Positions 7,552 through 16,768 of a stretch of 64,000 bases of DNA are shown here, piece by piece. The DNA lies in NCBI RefSeq assembly GCF_015351235.1, contig NZ_JADKSJ010000001.1, positions 1,241,530-1,305,529 on the forward strand. Direction: 5' to 3'. The stretch comes from Plantibacter sp. VKM Ac-2880 (GTDB lineage Bacteria > Actinomycetota > Actinomycetes > Actinomycetales > Microbacteriaceae). The notes below the pieces were generated by a model, which was not told the DNA's origin, did no database searches, and saw nothing but the letters and a program-made list of their open reading frames with translations. A program made the translations under genes and the position numbers. How positions within the stretch are numbered: the stretch's first letter is position 1; each line of letters starts with the position of its first letter.

Positions 7552-8901
7552 GTGTACTCGTACGAAATGGAACCGGCCGAGGTCCGCCGTTGGCTCGCCG
7601 TGGCGGCGCCCGGCAGGCTCGTGCTGGTCGACGCCCAGGGCGACGACGCCGCGGCTGCGGCCTTCGCCGCAGACCTCCCCGGCGACGCCTCGCTCGCGTT
7701 GATCGTCGACCGCCTCGCCGCCGGCGGTCTCTCGAACACCCCCGCGTTCGCCGCGGCGGTGTGGGATGACTCGGGCGCGACGGTCATCGTGCGCGGGCTC
7801 GCCGCAGCCGTCGTGACGAGCGATGCCGGGACCGAGACGGTCCTGGGCGCCCGGGCGACGACCTGGGTCGAGGAGCACCACGCCGACGCGGTCAGCGTGA
7901 CGCTCCGCAGCGACCAGCCGAACCCTTCCGGTGTTCGGCTGCCGCTCGGGTCCGGCACCGTCTGGACCACCTCCATCACGGCGACGCTCGACGAGGATGC
8001 GTCCGCCGCCGTCCCCGCCCCGCCTGCGGAAGAACCACTGTCCGCCGAGGCGTCGATCAGCTCGCCCACCGCGGCGGAGCAGCTCGCCGCTCCGCCCGTC
8101 CCGTCACCTGCGGAGCCTGCCGCGTCGGCGTCGTCGGCAGGCCCCGACGACGAGGTCGGCGACGACGAGTCGGCTTCCGAAGCGCCCGTCGAGCCGGCCC
8201 AGCCGCTCCACGTCGTGCCATCCGTCTCCGATACGCAGTTCTTCCACGACGAGGACGACCCCGATGCTCCGCCGGCACCCCCGGAGGAGCCCGTCGACGA
8301 GGGCTACGACTTCCTGTTCGGCCAGACCGTGCTCCGGCCGGTCGGGGCGGCGGCCGTCGATGAGGCCGGCGACGCGGAACGCGCGGCGACCGAGCTCGCC
8401 GCCCAGCAGCAGGCTGCGGCGATGGCTGCGCCCGAGGCCCCGGTCGCGGAGGCGACGGAGCTCGGCGACCACGACGGTCACACCATCCTCGCCGAGGACC
8501 TCGCGGCCCTCCGTGCACGTCGAGCGGCCGAGACCCCGCCTGCGCGGTCGACCACTCCCGCGGCCACGCCGCTCACCTACCTCGAGCTCCCCGGCGGCAC
8601 CCGGCAGTCGCTCGCGTCACCGGTCGTCCTCGGCCGGGCACCGAGCGTCTCCCAGGTCCCCGCATCGGTCGTCCCCACGCTCGTCACCCTCGCCGGCGAC
8701 GACATCTCGCGAAGCCACGTCCGCGTCGCGGTCGAGGGCGGCACGGTCGTCGTCACGGACCTGCACTCGCGGAACGGCACCCAGGTCGTCCTCCCCGGCC
8801 AGGCGCCGCAGTCCCTCCGGCCGGGGGAGTCGACCCCCGTGATCGTCGGAACCGTCATCGACCTCGGCGGCGGCGTCGCACTCCGCGTCCGAGAGGGCTG
8901 A
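7552..8901 (+). CDS. FHA-domain protein with acidic Pro/Ala-rich linker
   Basis: This 449-residue cytosolic protein has a C-terminal forkhead-associated domain (about residues 345-445), recognised by VVLGRAPS, DDISRSHVRV and LHSRNGTQV. FHA domains bind phosphothreonine, so this is a likely partner or substrate of the adjacent kinase. The N-terminal 150 residues form a compact alpha/beta region of unknown family. A roughly 190-residue low-complexity linker rich in Pro, Ala, Glu and Asp joins the two. GTG 7552 is preferred because GAGGAG lies five bases upstream; GTG 7546 is the alternative. It is followed after one base by the kinase gene, so the two are surely co-expressed. Confidence 0.82.
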   Translation: MYSYEMEPAEVRRWLAVAAPGRLVLVDAQGDDAAAAAFAADLPGDASLALIVDRLAAGGLSNTPAFAAAVWDDSGATVIVRGLAAAVVTSDAGTETVLGARATTWVEEHHADAVSVTLRSDQPNPSGVRLPLGSGTVWTTSITATLDEDASAAVPAPPAEEPLSAEASISSPTAAEQLAAPPVPSPAEPAASASSAGPDDEVGDDESASEAPVEPAQPLHVVPSVSDTQFFHDEDDPDAPPAPPEEPVDEGYDFLFGQTVLRPVGAAAVDEAGDAERAATELAAQQQAAAMAAPEAPVAEATELGDHDGHTILAEDLAALRARRAAETPPARSTTPAATPLTYLELPGGTRQSLASPVVLGRAPSVSQVPASVVPTLVTLAGDDISRSHVRVAVEGGTVVVTDLHSRNGTQVVLPGQAPQSLRPGESTPVIVGTVIDLGGGVALRVREG

Positions 8902-8902
8902 C

Positions 8903-10537
8903 GTGCGTCGTTCTCCCTCACAACCGCCGGCCATCCCCGGACTGCGGTTCGAACGACAGCTCGGAGCGGGCGGCTTCTCCGACGTCTTCCTGTACGAGCA
9001 GCAGCTGCCGAGGCGTCAGGTGGCCGTCAAGGTCCTCCTCGCCGAGCACCTCAGTGAGCAGACCCGCGAAGCGTTCGTCGCCGAGGCTAACCTCATGGCG
9101 CAGCTGTCGGCGCACCCGTACATCGTCACGATCTACACGGCGGACGTCGCGCCCGACGGCCGACCGTACCTCGCCATGGAGTACTGCGCCGGGCCGAGCC
9201 TCGCCGAACAGGCGAAGCTGCGCCGGTTCCCCGTCGCCGACGCGCTGCGCACCGGTGTCCGCCTCGCCAGTGCGGTCGCCACCGCGCACGCGGCCGGGAT
9301 CCTGCACCGCGACATCAAGCCGGCCAACGTGCTCACGAACGCCTACGGCTGGCCCGCGCTCACCGACTTCGGCATCTCGCAGGCCGTCGAGCTCGAAGTG
9401 CCGTCCGCCGTGGAGAGCCGCCCGGGGGACGTGGGTTCGACGGGGGCATCGGGCACCCAGACGGTCGGTCTGTCGATCCCGTGGTCGCCGCCCGAGATGT
9501 TCGAGGACGAGCCGAGACCCGACGTCCGGTCGGACGTCTTCTCGCTGGCCGCCACGGTCTACACGCTGCTCGCCGGACGGACGCCCTTCGAGATCCCGGG
9601 TCAGTCGAACGGCGCGGCCGACCTCATCAGCCGCATCGAACGAGGGACCGTCACCCCGCTCGGGCGCGACGACGCACCCGCTTCGCTCGTGGCGACGCTG
9701 CAGAAGGGTCTCGCGAAGGACCGCGCGAACCGCTTCGACAGCGCCGTCGACTTCGCCCGCGCGTTGCAGCGGGTCGAGATGGAGCTCGCCTACGCGCCGA
9801 CGCCCATCGACATCCCGAACCTCGTGCAACCGCAGTCGCAGGCCCCGCGGCAGGAGCCGAGCGGCAGCGCCTCCGACGAGACCCGCGTCCGGCAGGTGCC
9901 GTCGGTGGAGGCCCAGCCCCGGCCGGGCGTGCAGCCCGCGCTCGGCGACGAGACGGTGGTGCGGTCGGCCGGGCCGCTCGTCCAACCGATCCAGCCGTCG
10001 GCACCCATCGTCATCGGTGCCTCCGCTTCGGCGCCCTCCGAGACGATCCGTCGCGACCGCCTCGAGCCGGCCACGACCGAACCGACGACGGACCCGACGG
10101 ACGACGCTGCCCGTCTCGCCAAGCGCCGCCGGCTGACGCGATGGCTCGTGGTCGGCGGCGTCGCCGTGCTCGCCGTCGGCGGGATCGCGGCCGGCATCGT
10201 CTGGCAGGGAGCCGTCACCGACCCGAAACCGACGGCGGCGGCGACCGGCGCACCGATCCAGTTGAGCGACGTCCCCTCGCCGAAGGCGTTCGGGGTGAAC
10301 ATCAGCGAGGACGGCAGCGTCGTCACGTTCATCTGGGACAACCCGGACCCGCAGGACGGCGACACCTACATCTACCAGGTGACGAGCGGCGGCAAGAACT
10401 CGCCGAAGGTCCCGACCTCGACCTACGCGGTCGATCTGAAGCCGAGCGCCCCTGGCGCGCAGCTCTGCATCGAGGTGGTGATCGTCCGCGCGGGCGTCAC
10501 CTCACCGGACCCCCTCGAGATGTGCTCACAGCAGTGA
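8903..10537 (+). CDS. Transmembrane serine/threonine protein kinase (PknB-like) with Fn3-like ectodomain
   Basis: This 544-residue receptor-type kinase has an N-terminal catalytic domain with a Gly-rich loop (LGAGGFSDVF), Lys43 in VAVKVLL, the catalytic loop HRDIKPAN (Asp137), the DFG of TDFGIS (Asp155) and SPPEMF in the APE position. A Pro/Gln/Ser-rich juxtamembrane linker (about 290-410) leads to one transmembrane helix at 415-434. The outside part (about 110 residues) is beta-rich, looks like a single Fn3-type fold and carries two Cys residues. It replaces the PASTA repeats usual in PknB, so the ligand is probably not muropeptide. GTG 8903 follows the FHA gene directly. It corresponds in context to Pkb2-type kinases of Bifidobacterium PFNA clusters. 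Confidence 0.93.
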   Translation: MRRSPSQPPAIPGLRFERQLGAGGFSDVFLYEQQLPRRQVAVKVLLAEHLSEQTREAFVAEANLMAQLSAHPYIVTIYTADVAPDGRPYLAMEYCAGPSLAEQAKLRRFPVADALRTGVRLASAVATAHAAGILHRDIKPANVLTNAYGWPALTDFGISQAVELEVPSAVESRPGDVGSTGASGTQTVGLSIPWSPPEMFEDEPRPDVRSDVFSLAATVYTLLAGRTPFEIPGQSNGAADLISRIERGTVTPLGRDDAPASLVATLQKGLAKDRANRFDSAVDFARALQRVEMELAYAPTPIDIPNLVQPQSQAPRQEPSGSASDETRVRQVPSVEAQPRPGVQPALGDETVVRSAGPLVQPIQPSAPIVIGASASAPSETIRRDRLEPATTEPTTDPTDDAARLAKRRRLTRWLVVGGVAVLAVGGIAAGIVWQGAVTDPKPTAAATGAPIQLSDVPSPKAFGVNISEDGSVVTFIWDNPDPQDGDTYIYQVTSGGKNSPKVPTSTYAVDLKPSAPGAQLCIEVVIVRAGVTSPDPLEMCSQQ

Positions 10538-10607
10538 CCTCGACGAGGTGCCGGACGAGCGCGGCGGGAACGGACACGACGACCATGGACAGCAAGGGGA
10601 GCAGACG

Positions 10608-11357
10608 ATGACCACGGACGAGGCGACGAGGAAGACCGCGGTACGCGTCGAGTTCTGCGGCGAGCAGTACGACGTGGACGCACGGCAGCCGTTCCTCATC
10701 GGGCGGGAGGGCGACCTCGTCGTCGACGAGAACCCGTTCCTGCACCGCACCTTCCTCAGCATCACCTTCGACGCCGGGCTCTGGTGGCTCACGAACATCG
10801 GCAACACCCTCTCCGCGACGGTGACCGACACCACCGGCAACGTGCAGGCCTGGCTCGCTCCTGGTGCGCGCCTGCCGATCGTCTTCCCCGAACTCCAGGT
10901 GCTCTTCAGTGCCGGGACCACGACCTACGACTTCACGATCACCTCCGACCTTGAGTACTTCAGCCCGTCGCAGCTCTCGACGACCACGGCGGGTACGACG
11001 ACGGTCGGACCGATCCATCTCACGAGCAGCCAGCGCCTGCTGATCGTGGCGCTCGCCGAGGACGTCCTCCGGCAGGCGTCGCCCGGCCGTGGCGAGATCC
11101 CGGCCTCGGCGGCGGCGGCGGCCCGGCTCGGCTGGAGCCAGACGACGTTCAACCGCAAGCTCGACAACGTCTGCGACAAACTCGACAAGTTCGGCGTCCA
11201 AGGCTTGCGCGGTGGACCGGGCAAACTGGCCACGGGGCGCCGCGCTCGGCTCGTCGAGTACGCGGTGTCGACCCGACTCGTGGACGCCAGCGACCTGCCG
11301 CTCCTCGACCACGCCGAGCAGGCCGCGGTCGACGAGGGACAACCGGCTCGGGGTTGA
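10608..11357 (+). CDS. FHA-like domain protein with C-terminal winged-helix/HTH-like region (putative regulator)
   Basis: This 249-residue protein starts at ATG 10608 behind AAGGGGAGC. Residues 12-105 look FHA-like: FLIGREGDLVVDENPFLHR followed by beta strands, though the canonical SxxH and NG motifs are weak. After a Thr-rich linker, residues about 140-230 form helices resembling a helix-turn-helix (AAAARLGWSQTTFNRKLDNV). That suggests a DNA-binding regulator controlled by kinase signalling. It lies between the kinase gene and the giant Ig-like gene and is the only candidate transcription factor in the locus. It could therefore act on the palindromes at 2566 and 22251. That link is inference only. 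Confidence 0.62.
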   Translation: MTTDEATRKTAVRVEFCGEQYDVDARQPFLIGREGDLVVDENPFLHRTFLSITFDAGLWWLTNIGNTLSATVTDTTGNVQAWLAPGARLPIVFPELQVLFSAGTTTYDFTITSDLEYFSPSQLSTTTAGTTTVGPIHLTSSQRLLIVALAEDVLRQASPGRGEIPASAAAAARLGWSQTTFNRKLDNVCDKLDKFGVQGLRGGPGKLATGRRARLVEYAVSTRLVDASDLPLLDHAEQAAVDEGQPARG

Positions 11358-11370
11358 CCCTCGCAACCGT

Positions 11371-11433
11371 TTTCCAAGCCTCACTTGTTTGTTAGAGTGA
11401 CTCCGCGTTTGCAGCGCGGTCGCTCGACCGCGC
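11371..11433 (+). promoter_or_regulatory. Candidate promoter and leader hairpin of the giant Ig-like gene
   Basis: A -35-like TTTTCC (11371-11376) and a -10-like TAGAGT (11394-11399) are 17 bp apart. Downstream, a 9-bp perfect hairpin GCGCGGTCG / CGACCGCGC (11414-11422 and 11425-11433) lies in the predicted leader, about 25 nt before GTG 11459. It could modulate translation of the very long downstream gene. Confidence 0.45.
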
Positions 11434-11458
11434 GTTGACCGAACACACCTGGGGGATC

Positions 11459-14400
11459 GTGAGCAACTGGAGCGGCTGGCTGCGCAAGCGCAAGACCGCG
11501 GCCTCGATCACGGCCCTGTCGGTCCTCGTCGCCGTCCCCGTGACCGCCGCCCTCATCCACCAGGGATTCCCGGTGACGGAGGTGGACCTCGAGTCCCGCG
11601 ACGTCTGGGTCACGAACGGCGAATCGCTCCTGGCCGGGCGCCTCAACGACCAGATCTCCGAACTCGACGGCGCGGTCTCGACGGCGTCGAACAACGCCGA
11701 CATCCTGCAGAACGGCGACGACGTCTTCCTCCAGGACAAGGCGCTCTCCTCACTCGAGCGCATCGACCCGGCGTTCACCAGCCTCATCCAGCGGGTCTCA
11801 CTGCCCACCGGTGCGACGGTGCACTACGGCGGTGACCGCCTGTCGGTCGTCGCGGGGGAGACGGGCAAGCTCTGGTCGGTCGACGCCGCCGGCGAGCTCC
11901 GCTTCGACCCCACCGAGACGAAGCCGATCGTCTCCATCGGCAAGGCGGGACAGGCGGTCGTCACCTCGAAGGGCACCATCCTCGCGGTGGCGCCCACCAA
12001 GGGACGCCTCTACCGGATCCTGCCCGACGGCACGAAGACCGAGTCGAAGCTCCCGAAGCTCAAGGACTACCAGCTGAGCGCCGCCGGTGAGCAGGCGGTC
12101 ATCCTCGATCTCACGTCCGGCGACCTCATCAAGCAGGACGGTTCCGTCGTCGAGCTTCCGGGTGACCCGCTCAAGATCCAGGAACCCTCGGCGACGGACG
12201 ACAGCGCGGTCGTCGCGACCGGTGACTCCCTGGTCCGCATCCCGCTCGGTGGCGGCGATCCTGAGGTGCTCGACGCGGACGTCCTCACCGCGGCGACGAG
12301 CGCGGACGAGGTCACCGCACCCGTCAACCTCGACGGCTGCATGCACGGCGCCTGGGCATCGTCCAGCCGCTACGCCGCCGAGTGCGCCGACAAGAAGCCG
12401 GTCATCGAGGACATCAACCCGGAGACCATCGGGCAGCAGCTCGTCTTCCGCGTCAACCGCTCGGTGATCGCCCTCAACAACGTCCAAACCGGCAACTCCT
12501 GGCTCGTGCAGGCGAACATGCGTCTCGTCGACAACTGGGACGAGGTGACGCCTCCGCAGGAGGAGGACGGCGAGGACGGCGACGAGAAGGCCTCCGAGCA
12601 GTCCTTCGAGGACACCCTCGCCGAGCGCACCGAGGAGAACCGTCCGCCGATCGCCCGCGACGACGCCTTCGGGGTCCGTCCGGGTCGCGCGACGGTCCTG
12701 CCGCTCCTCGACAACGACTCCGACGCCGACGGCGACGTCCTCACCATCCAGAACACGAGCGATGTCGCCGCCGAGACCGGCAAGCTCGAATCCATCGACG
12801 GTGGTCGGGCCCTCCAGTTCACCCCGGCGGAGGGCTTCGTCGCGGGCACGACCTCGTTCCGCTATTCCGTCAACGACGGTCGCCCGGGCGGGGTTGCTGA
12901 AGCGATCGTGAGCCTCGCGATCAAGCCCCCGGAGGTCAACGAGCCCCCGACGTCCCATCGAGAGGCAGCGGTCTCGGTCGAGGCCGGGCAGACGGTCACC
13001 TACAACGTGCTCGCCGACTGGCGCGACCCCGACGGCGACGACATCTTCCTCCAATCGGCGTCGCCCGCATCCAGCGACCTCGTGCGGTTCACACCGGACG
13101 GCTTCGTCACGTTCACCCATGCCTCGCCCGAGATGGGCCCGCGCGACGTCAAGTTCGTGGTGTCCGACGGCGTGACCTCGGCGGAGGGCACGTTCAAGGT
13201 CGACGTGCAGCCGGCCGGTGCCCTGAGCCCGATCGGTACCCCGGACTTCGTGTCGACGTTCGTCGGAGAGTCCGCCCAGGTCCTCCCGCTCGCGAACGAC
13301 CAGTCCCCGAGCGGTGCGCCGCTCGGCCTCATCGGCGTCGACGCCCTGCAGGGTGGGCTCGTGTCGTCGCCGAGCCTCGAGAAGCAGTCGGTCACCGTCT
13401 CCTCCAACGAGCCCGGCACCTACTACCTCAAGTACACGCTCGGTGCCGGCATCGCGTCGAGCATCGGGCTCATCCGCGTCGACGTCCTGGAGAAGCCCAC
13501 CGATGTGAGGCCGCCCGTCGCGGTGAAGGACGAGGGCTACCTCCGCCCGAACGAGACGATCACGATCCCGGTGCTCGCCAACGACGAGTCGCCGGGTGGG
13601 CAGGTGCTCGCCGTGCAGTCCGTCTCCGTTCCCGACGAGTCGGCGTCGCTGTCCGTCGAGGTCCTCGACAGCGCGGTCATCCGGGTCTCGTCCTCGGCGC
13701 CGATCGAGCGGCAGCTCCAGTTCACCTACGTCGTCTCCGACGGCACCTCGACGGCGACGGCGGCCGTGACCGTCGTGCCGGTGCCACCGTTGCCGAAACA
13801 CCAGGCGCCGGTCGCCACCGACGACGCGATCGTCGTCCGCGCCGGCGACATCGCGAACGTCGCAGTCCTCGAGAACGACTATCACCCGGACGCCGCCGTC
13901 ATGCTCGTCGACCGCGCACTCGTCGACGAGCCGACCGCTGGACTCGCCTTCGTCGACGACGACGAGGTCCGCTTCCAGGCACCGAGCGAGCCCGGCACGT
14001 ACACGACCACCTACCGCGTCTACGACACCTTCGGTGAGGCCGACACGGCGACGGTCACGTTCAACGTGGTCGGCGAGGACAAGAAGAACAACCAGCCGCC
14101 CGTCCCGCAGCTGCTCACCTCGCGCGTGTTCGCCGGCGCGACGGTCCGTGTCGACGTCCCACTCGACGGCCTCGACCCGAACGGCGACTCGGTCGTCGTC
14201 GACGACATCGCGTCCGCGCCGCTCCTCGGCCGGGTCATCGAGCAGGGGAGCACCTGGTTCGTCTACGAGGCGGCGCCCGACTCCTCCGGCACGGACACCT
14301 TCCAGTACCGCGTGAAGGACACCTACGGCGCGGTCGCCGTCGGCACGATCAAGATCGGCGTCATCGGCCGGCCGGAGGTCGACGGGCAGCCGAACGCCGT

Positions 14401-16717
14401 CGACGACTACGTCGAGGTGTTGCCGGGCAAGGTCGCCTCGGTCCCGGTGCTCGGGAACGATTCAGACCCGAACGGCTATTCCCTGAAGCTCGCGCCGAAG
14501 CTGCTGTCGGTCGACGACGGCCTGACCGCCGAGGTCAGCAAGAGCCGTGTCGTCATCGAGGTGCCGGAGGAGGAGGCGTTCTTCACCGTCCGCTACCAGA
14601 TCACCAACGGCAAGGGCGGGATCGACAGCGCCTACATCCAGGTCAAGGTCACGAAGGACGCGAAGCCGCAGTACCCCGAGGCCGACGACCACGTGCTCGA
14701 AGACGCCGACATCGTGGGCAAGTCGACCATCGACGTCGACGTGCTCGACGGCGCGCAGAACCCCGGCGGTGTCGTCGGCGACCTGCAGCCGAGCCTCGAG
14801 GGCGCGAACGCCGCCTCCGGTGAGGTCCGCGACGGCGACACGATCCGCGTCACGCTCACCGACCGTCGGCAGGCGATCGCCTACCGGCTGACGGATCCGG
14901 TGACCCAGCTGAGCGGTGCCGCCTTCATCATCGTGCCGGCGGCCACCGACGGCGAGCCACCGCGGATGAAGAGCCCGCTGCCGGAGCAGATCGTGAAGGT
15001 CAACGAGACGCGCACCTGGAAGCTGTCGGACATCGCCGAGGCGCCCTCCGGCAAGCCGGTGACGATCGCCTCCGAGGGCAGTGTCGTGAACTTCCGCGGC
15101 AACGGCACCTCGAGCTACGTCGACGACGCGACGATCACGTTCACCCCGGCCAAGGACTACCGCGGTCCGGCGTCGGTGAGCTTCGAGGCGACCGACGGTC
15201 GCGAGAGCAAGCTGCTCACCCTGCCGATCACCGTCGGCGATCCCGACCTCGAGGACGTGCCGCCGACGTTCACCCCGCCGACCGTCACGATCGAGGCCGG
15301 TGAGGCGCCGATCACCGTCGACCTGCGTGCCTCAAGCGACCACCCGAACCCGAAGATCCTCGCGGCCCTCACCTACCAGGGCTTCGCCGGCACCACCGCC
15401 GGCGTCCAGGGAAGTCTCTCCGGCTCGCAGGTGTCCATCTCCGCGCCGCAGGGGACGCAGCCCGGCACGGCGGCGACGCTGACGTTCACCGTGAACTACA
15501 AGGAGTACTCCGTCCCCGGGTCGATCAACGTCCGCGTCGTGTCCTCGACGCGGCCGCTGCCGAGGGCCATCGACGACCGCGTCGAGGAGGGCCGCAAGAA
15601 CAAGGCCGAGCCGGTCAACGTGATCGCGAACGACTACAACCCGTTCCCCGACACCCCGCTCAAGGTCCTCGACGCCACCGTGGAGAGTGCTCCCGCAGGC
15701 GGGGCGACGGCCACCATCTCCGGCGGCACGGTGACGGTCACCCCCGGTTCGTCCAAGAGCGGCACGGTGAGCGTGATCTACACGGTCCAGGATGCGACGA
15801 ACGACCCGAACCGTCGGGTCCAGGGGCGCATCACCGTGATCGTGAAGGACGTGCCCGATCCGCCGACCATCGCCGTGAAGAGTGCAAAGAGCGGCAAGAT
15901 CGTGGTCGTGGTCGGCGGTTCACCCGCGAGCAACGGTGCGCCCATCGAGTCGCATTCCGTCAAGTGGACCGGCGGCCAGGACCGGCAGTGCGTGCCCGGG
16001 AACGACTGCTCCTTCGACGTGACGAACGGACAGAGCTACTCCTTCAGCGCTTACGCCACGAACGCGGTGGGTCCGAGCGCGAGCTCCGGCGAGGTCTCCG
16101 CCACCGCCTACGGCGTGCCGAGCGCCCCGCAGAACCTGTCACTGCGGGCATCCGGTGACGCTCCGGCCACGCTCACGATGCGCTGGGACCAGCCGGCCGA
16201 AACCGGCGGCCAGGTGGACCGCTATTACTGGCGGATCATGAGCGGTTCGAACACCGTGTACTCCGGCCAGGCATCCGGGACGAGTGCGACCCAGGGGTCC
16301 GTGCCTGCCGGTACCTACCAGCTGTATGTTTCCGCGGAGGGGCCGGGTGGCCGCGGCCCAGATGGCGGTCCCGCCGAAGCGACGGTCAACGACCCGCCGC
16401 CGCCGACGCCGTCCGGATCCTTGTTCAAGTCGACAGGCCCGCACGCCTGCCAGAGCGGTGGCGGTGGCTGCTATGACGTCGGGGTTCGCTACGTCGACGT
16501 CCCGAACGGCAACTACAACGTGCAGATCCGACGCAACGGTACGGCCGTCGGCTCGACGTCGAATGTCAATGCCAGCGGATCGGGCAGCTTCACGCATAAC
16601 AACCACCTCGGCGTCATGCCGGCGGGCGAGACGATCACCGCGCATTTCACGAACACGGCGACCGGAGCCACCTTCAGTATCGGTGCCACCTCCGGTGCCG
16701 CCTGGAACGCGATGTAG
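11459..16717 (+). CDS. Giant membrane-anchored surface protein with tandem Ig-like (cadherin-like) domains and C-terminal Fn3 domains
   Basis: This 1752-residue protein has one N-terminal membrane anchor (AASITALSVLVAVPVTAALI), preceded by a basic WLRKRK, so most of it is outside the cell. Residues about 40-370 form a beta-rich region with propeller-like repeats. From about 400 come roughly eleven repeats of about 90-100 residues. Many carry the pattern P-A-x-D-D-x-x-x-V-x-x-G ... V-L-x-N-D-x-D-P-x-G, typical of Big/cadherin-like domains of adhesins. Two Fn3-like domains follow and then a tail with two short Cys pairs (CVPGNDC, CQSGGGGC). GTG 11459 is preferred; a TTG at 11435 lies in the leader hairpin region. 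The MoxR, DUF58 and transglutaminase-fold genes follow. In Bifidobacterium the equivalent cluster encodes an Fn3 surface protein, so an adhesion or wall-sensing role is plausible. Confidence 0.82.
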   Translation: MSNWSGWLRKRKTAASITALSVLVAVPVTAALIHQGFPVTEVDLESRDVWVTNGESLLAGRLNDQISELDGAVSTASNNADILQNGDDVFLQDKALSSLERIDPAFTSLIQRVSLPTGATVHYGGDRLSVVAGETGKLWSVDAAGELRFDPTETKPIVSIGKAGQAVVTSKGTILAVAPTKGRLYRILPDGTKTESKLPKLKDYQLSAAGEQAVILDLTSGDLIKQDGSVVELPGDPLKIQEPSATDDSAVVATGDSLVRIPLGGGDPEVLDADVLTAATSADEVTAPVNLDGCMHGAWASSSRYAAECADKKPVIEDINPETIGQQLVFRVNRSVIALNNVQTGNSWLVQANMRLVDNWDEVTPPQEEDGEDGDEKASEQSFEDTLAERTEENRPPIARDDAFGVRPGRATVLPLLDNDSDADGDVLTIQNTSDVAAETGKLESIDGGRALQFTPAEGFVAGTTSFRYSVNDGRPGGVAEAIVSLAIKPPEVNEPPTSHREAAVSVEAGQTVTYNVLADWRDPDGDDIFLQSASPASSDLVRFTPDGFVTFTHASPEMGPRDVKFVVSDGVTSAEGTFKVDVQPAGALSPIGTPDFVSTFVGESAQVLPLANDQSPSGAPLGLIGVDALQGGLVSSPSLEKQSVTVSSNEPGTYYLKYTLGAGIASSIGLIRVDVLEKPTDVRPPVAVKDEGYLRPNETITIPVLANDESPGGQVLAVQSVSVPDESASLSVEVLDSAVIRVSSSAPIERQLQFTYVVSDGTSTATAAVTVVPVPPLPKHQAPVATDDAIVVRAGDIANVAVLENDYHPDAAVMLVDRALVDEPTAGLAFVDDDEVRFQAPSEPGTYTTTYRVYDTFGEADTATVTFNVVGEDKKNNQPPVPQLLTSRVFAGATVRVDVPLDGLDPNGDSVVVDDIASAPLLGRVIEQGSTWFVYEAAPDSSGTDTFQYRVKDTYGAVAVGTIKIGVIGRPEVDGQPNAVDDYVEVLPGKVASVPVLGNDSDPNGYSLKLAPKLLSVDDGLTAEVSKSRVVIEVPEEEAFFTVRYQITNGKGGIDSAYIQVKVTKDAKPQYPEADDHVLEDADIVGKSTIDVDVLDGAQNPGGVVGDLQPSLEGANAASGEVRDGDTIRVTLTDRRQAIAYRLTDPVTQLSGAAFIIVPAATDGEPPRMKSPLPEQIVKVNETRTWKLSDIAEAPSGKPVTIASEGSVVNFRGNGTSSYVDDATITFTPAKDYRGPASVSFEATDGRESKLLTLPITVGDPDLEDVPPTFTPPTVTIEAGEAPITVDLRASSDHPNPKILAALTYQGFAGTTAGVQGSLSGSQVSISAPQGTQPGTAATLTFTVNYKEYSVPGSINVRVVSSTRPLPRAIDDRVEEGRKNKAEPVNVIANDYNPFPDTPLKVLDATVESAPAGGATATISGGTVTVTPGSSKSGTVSVIYTVQDATNDPNRRVQGRITVIVKDVPDPPTIAVKSAKSGKIVVVVGGSPASNGAPIESHSVKWTGGQDRQCVPGNDCSFDVTNGQSYSFSAYATNAVGPSASSGEVSATAYGVPSAPQNLSLRASGDAPATLTMRWDQPAETGGQVDRYYWRIMSGSNTVYSGQASGTSATQGSVPAGTYQLYVSAEGPGGRGPDGGPAEATVNDPPPPTPSGSLFKSTGPHACQSGGGGCYDVGVRYVDVPNGNYNVQIRRNGTAVGSTSNVNASGSGSFTHNNHLGVMPAGETITAHFTNTATGATFSIGATSGAAWNAM

Positions 16718-16768
16718 TCGCCGCGACCGACCTTCCTCCTCCACCCCCCACGGAAAGCACGCACCCCT

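Noticed and set aside
8822-8839. CGGGGG-AGTCGA-CCCCCG palindrome near the end of the FHA gene
   Set aside because: It lies in coding sequence, differs from the GGGGAG-N2-CTCCCC pair, and no promoter follows at the same spacing.
11798-13885. A 695-codon minus-strand frame opposite the giant Ig-like gene
   Set aside because: It is the shadow of GC-rich codons of the plus-strand gene; its product is low-complexity Arg/Val/Asp/Gly without motifs or ribosome binding site.
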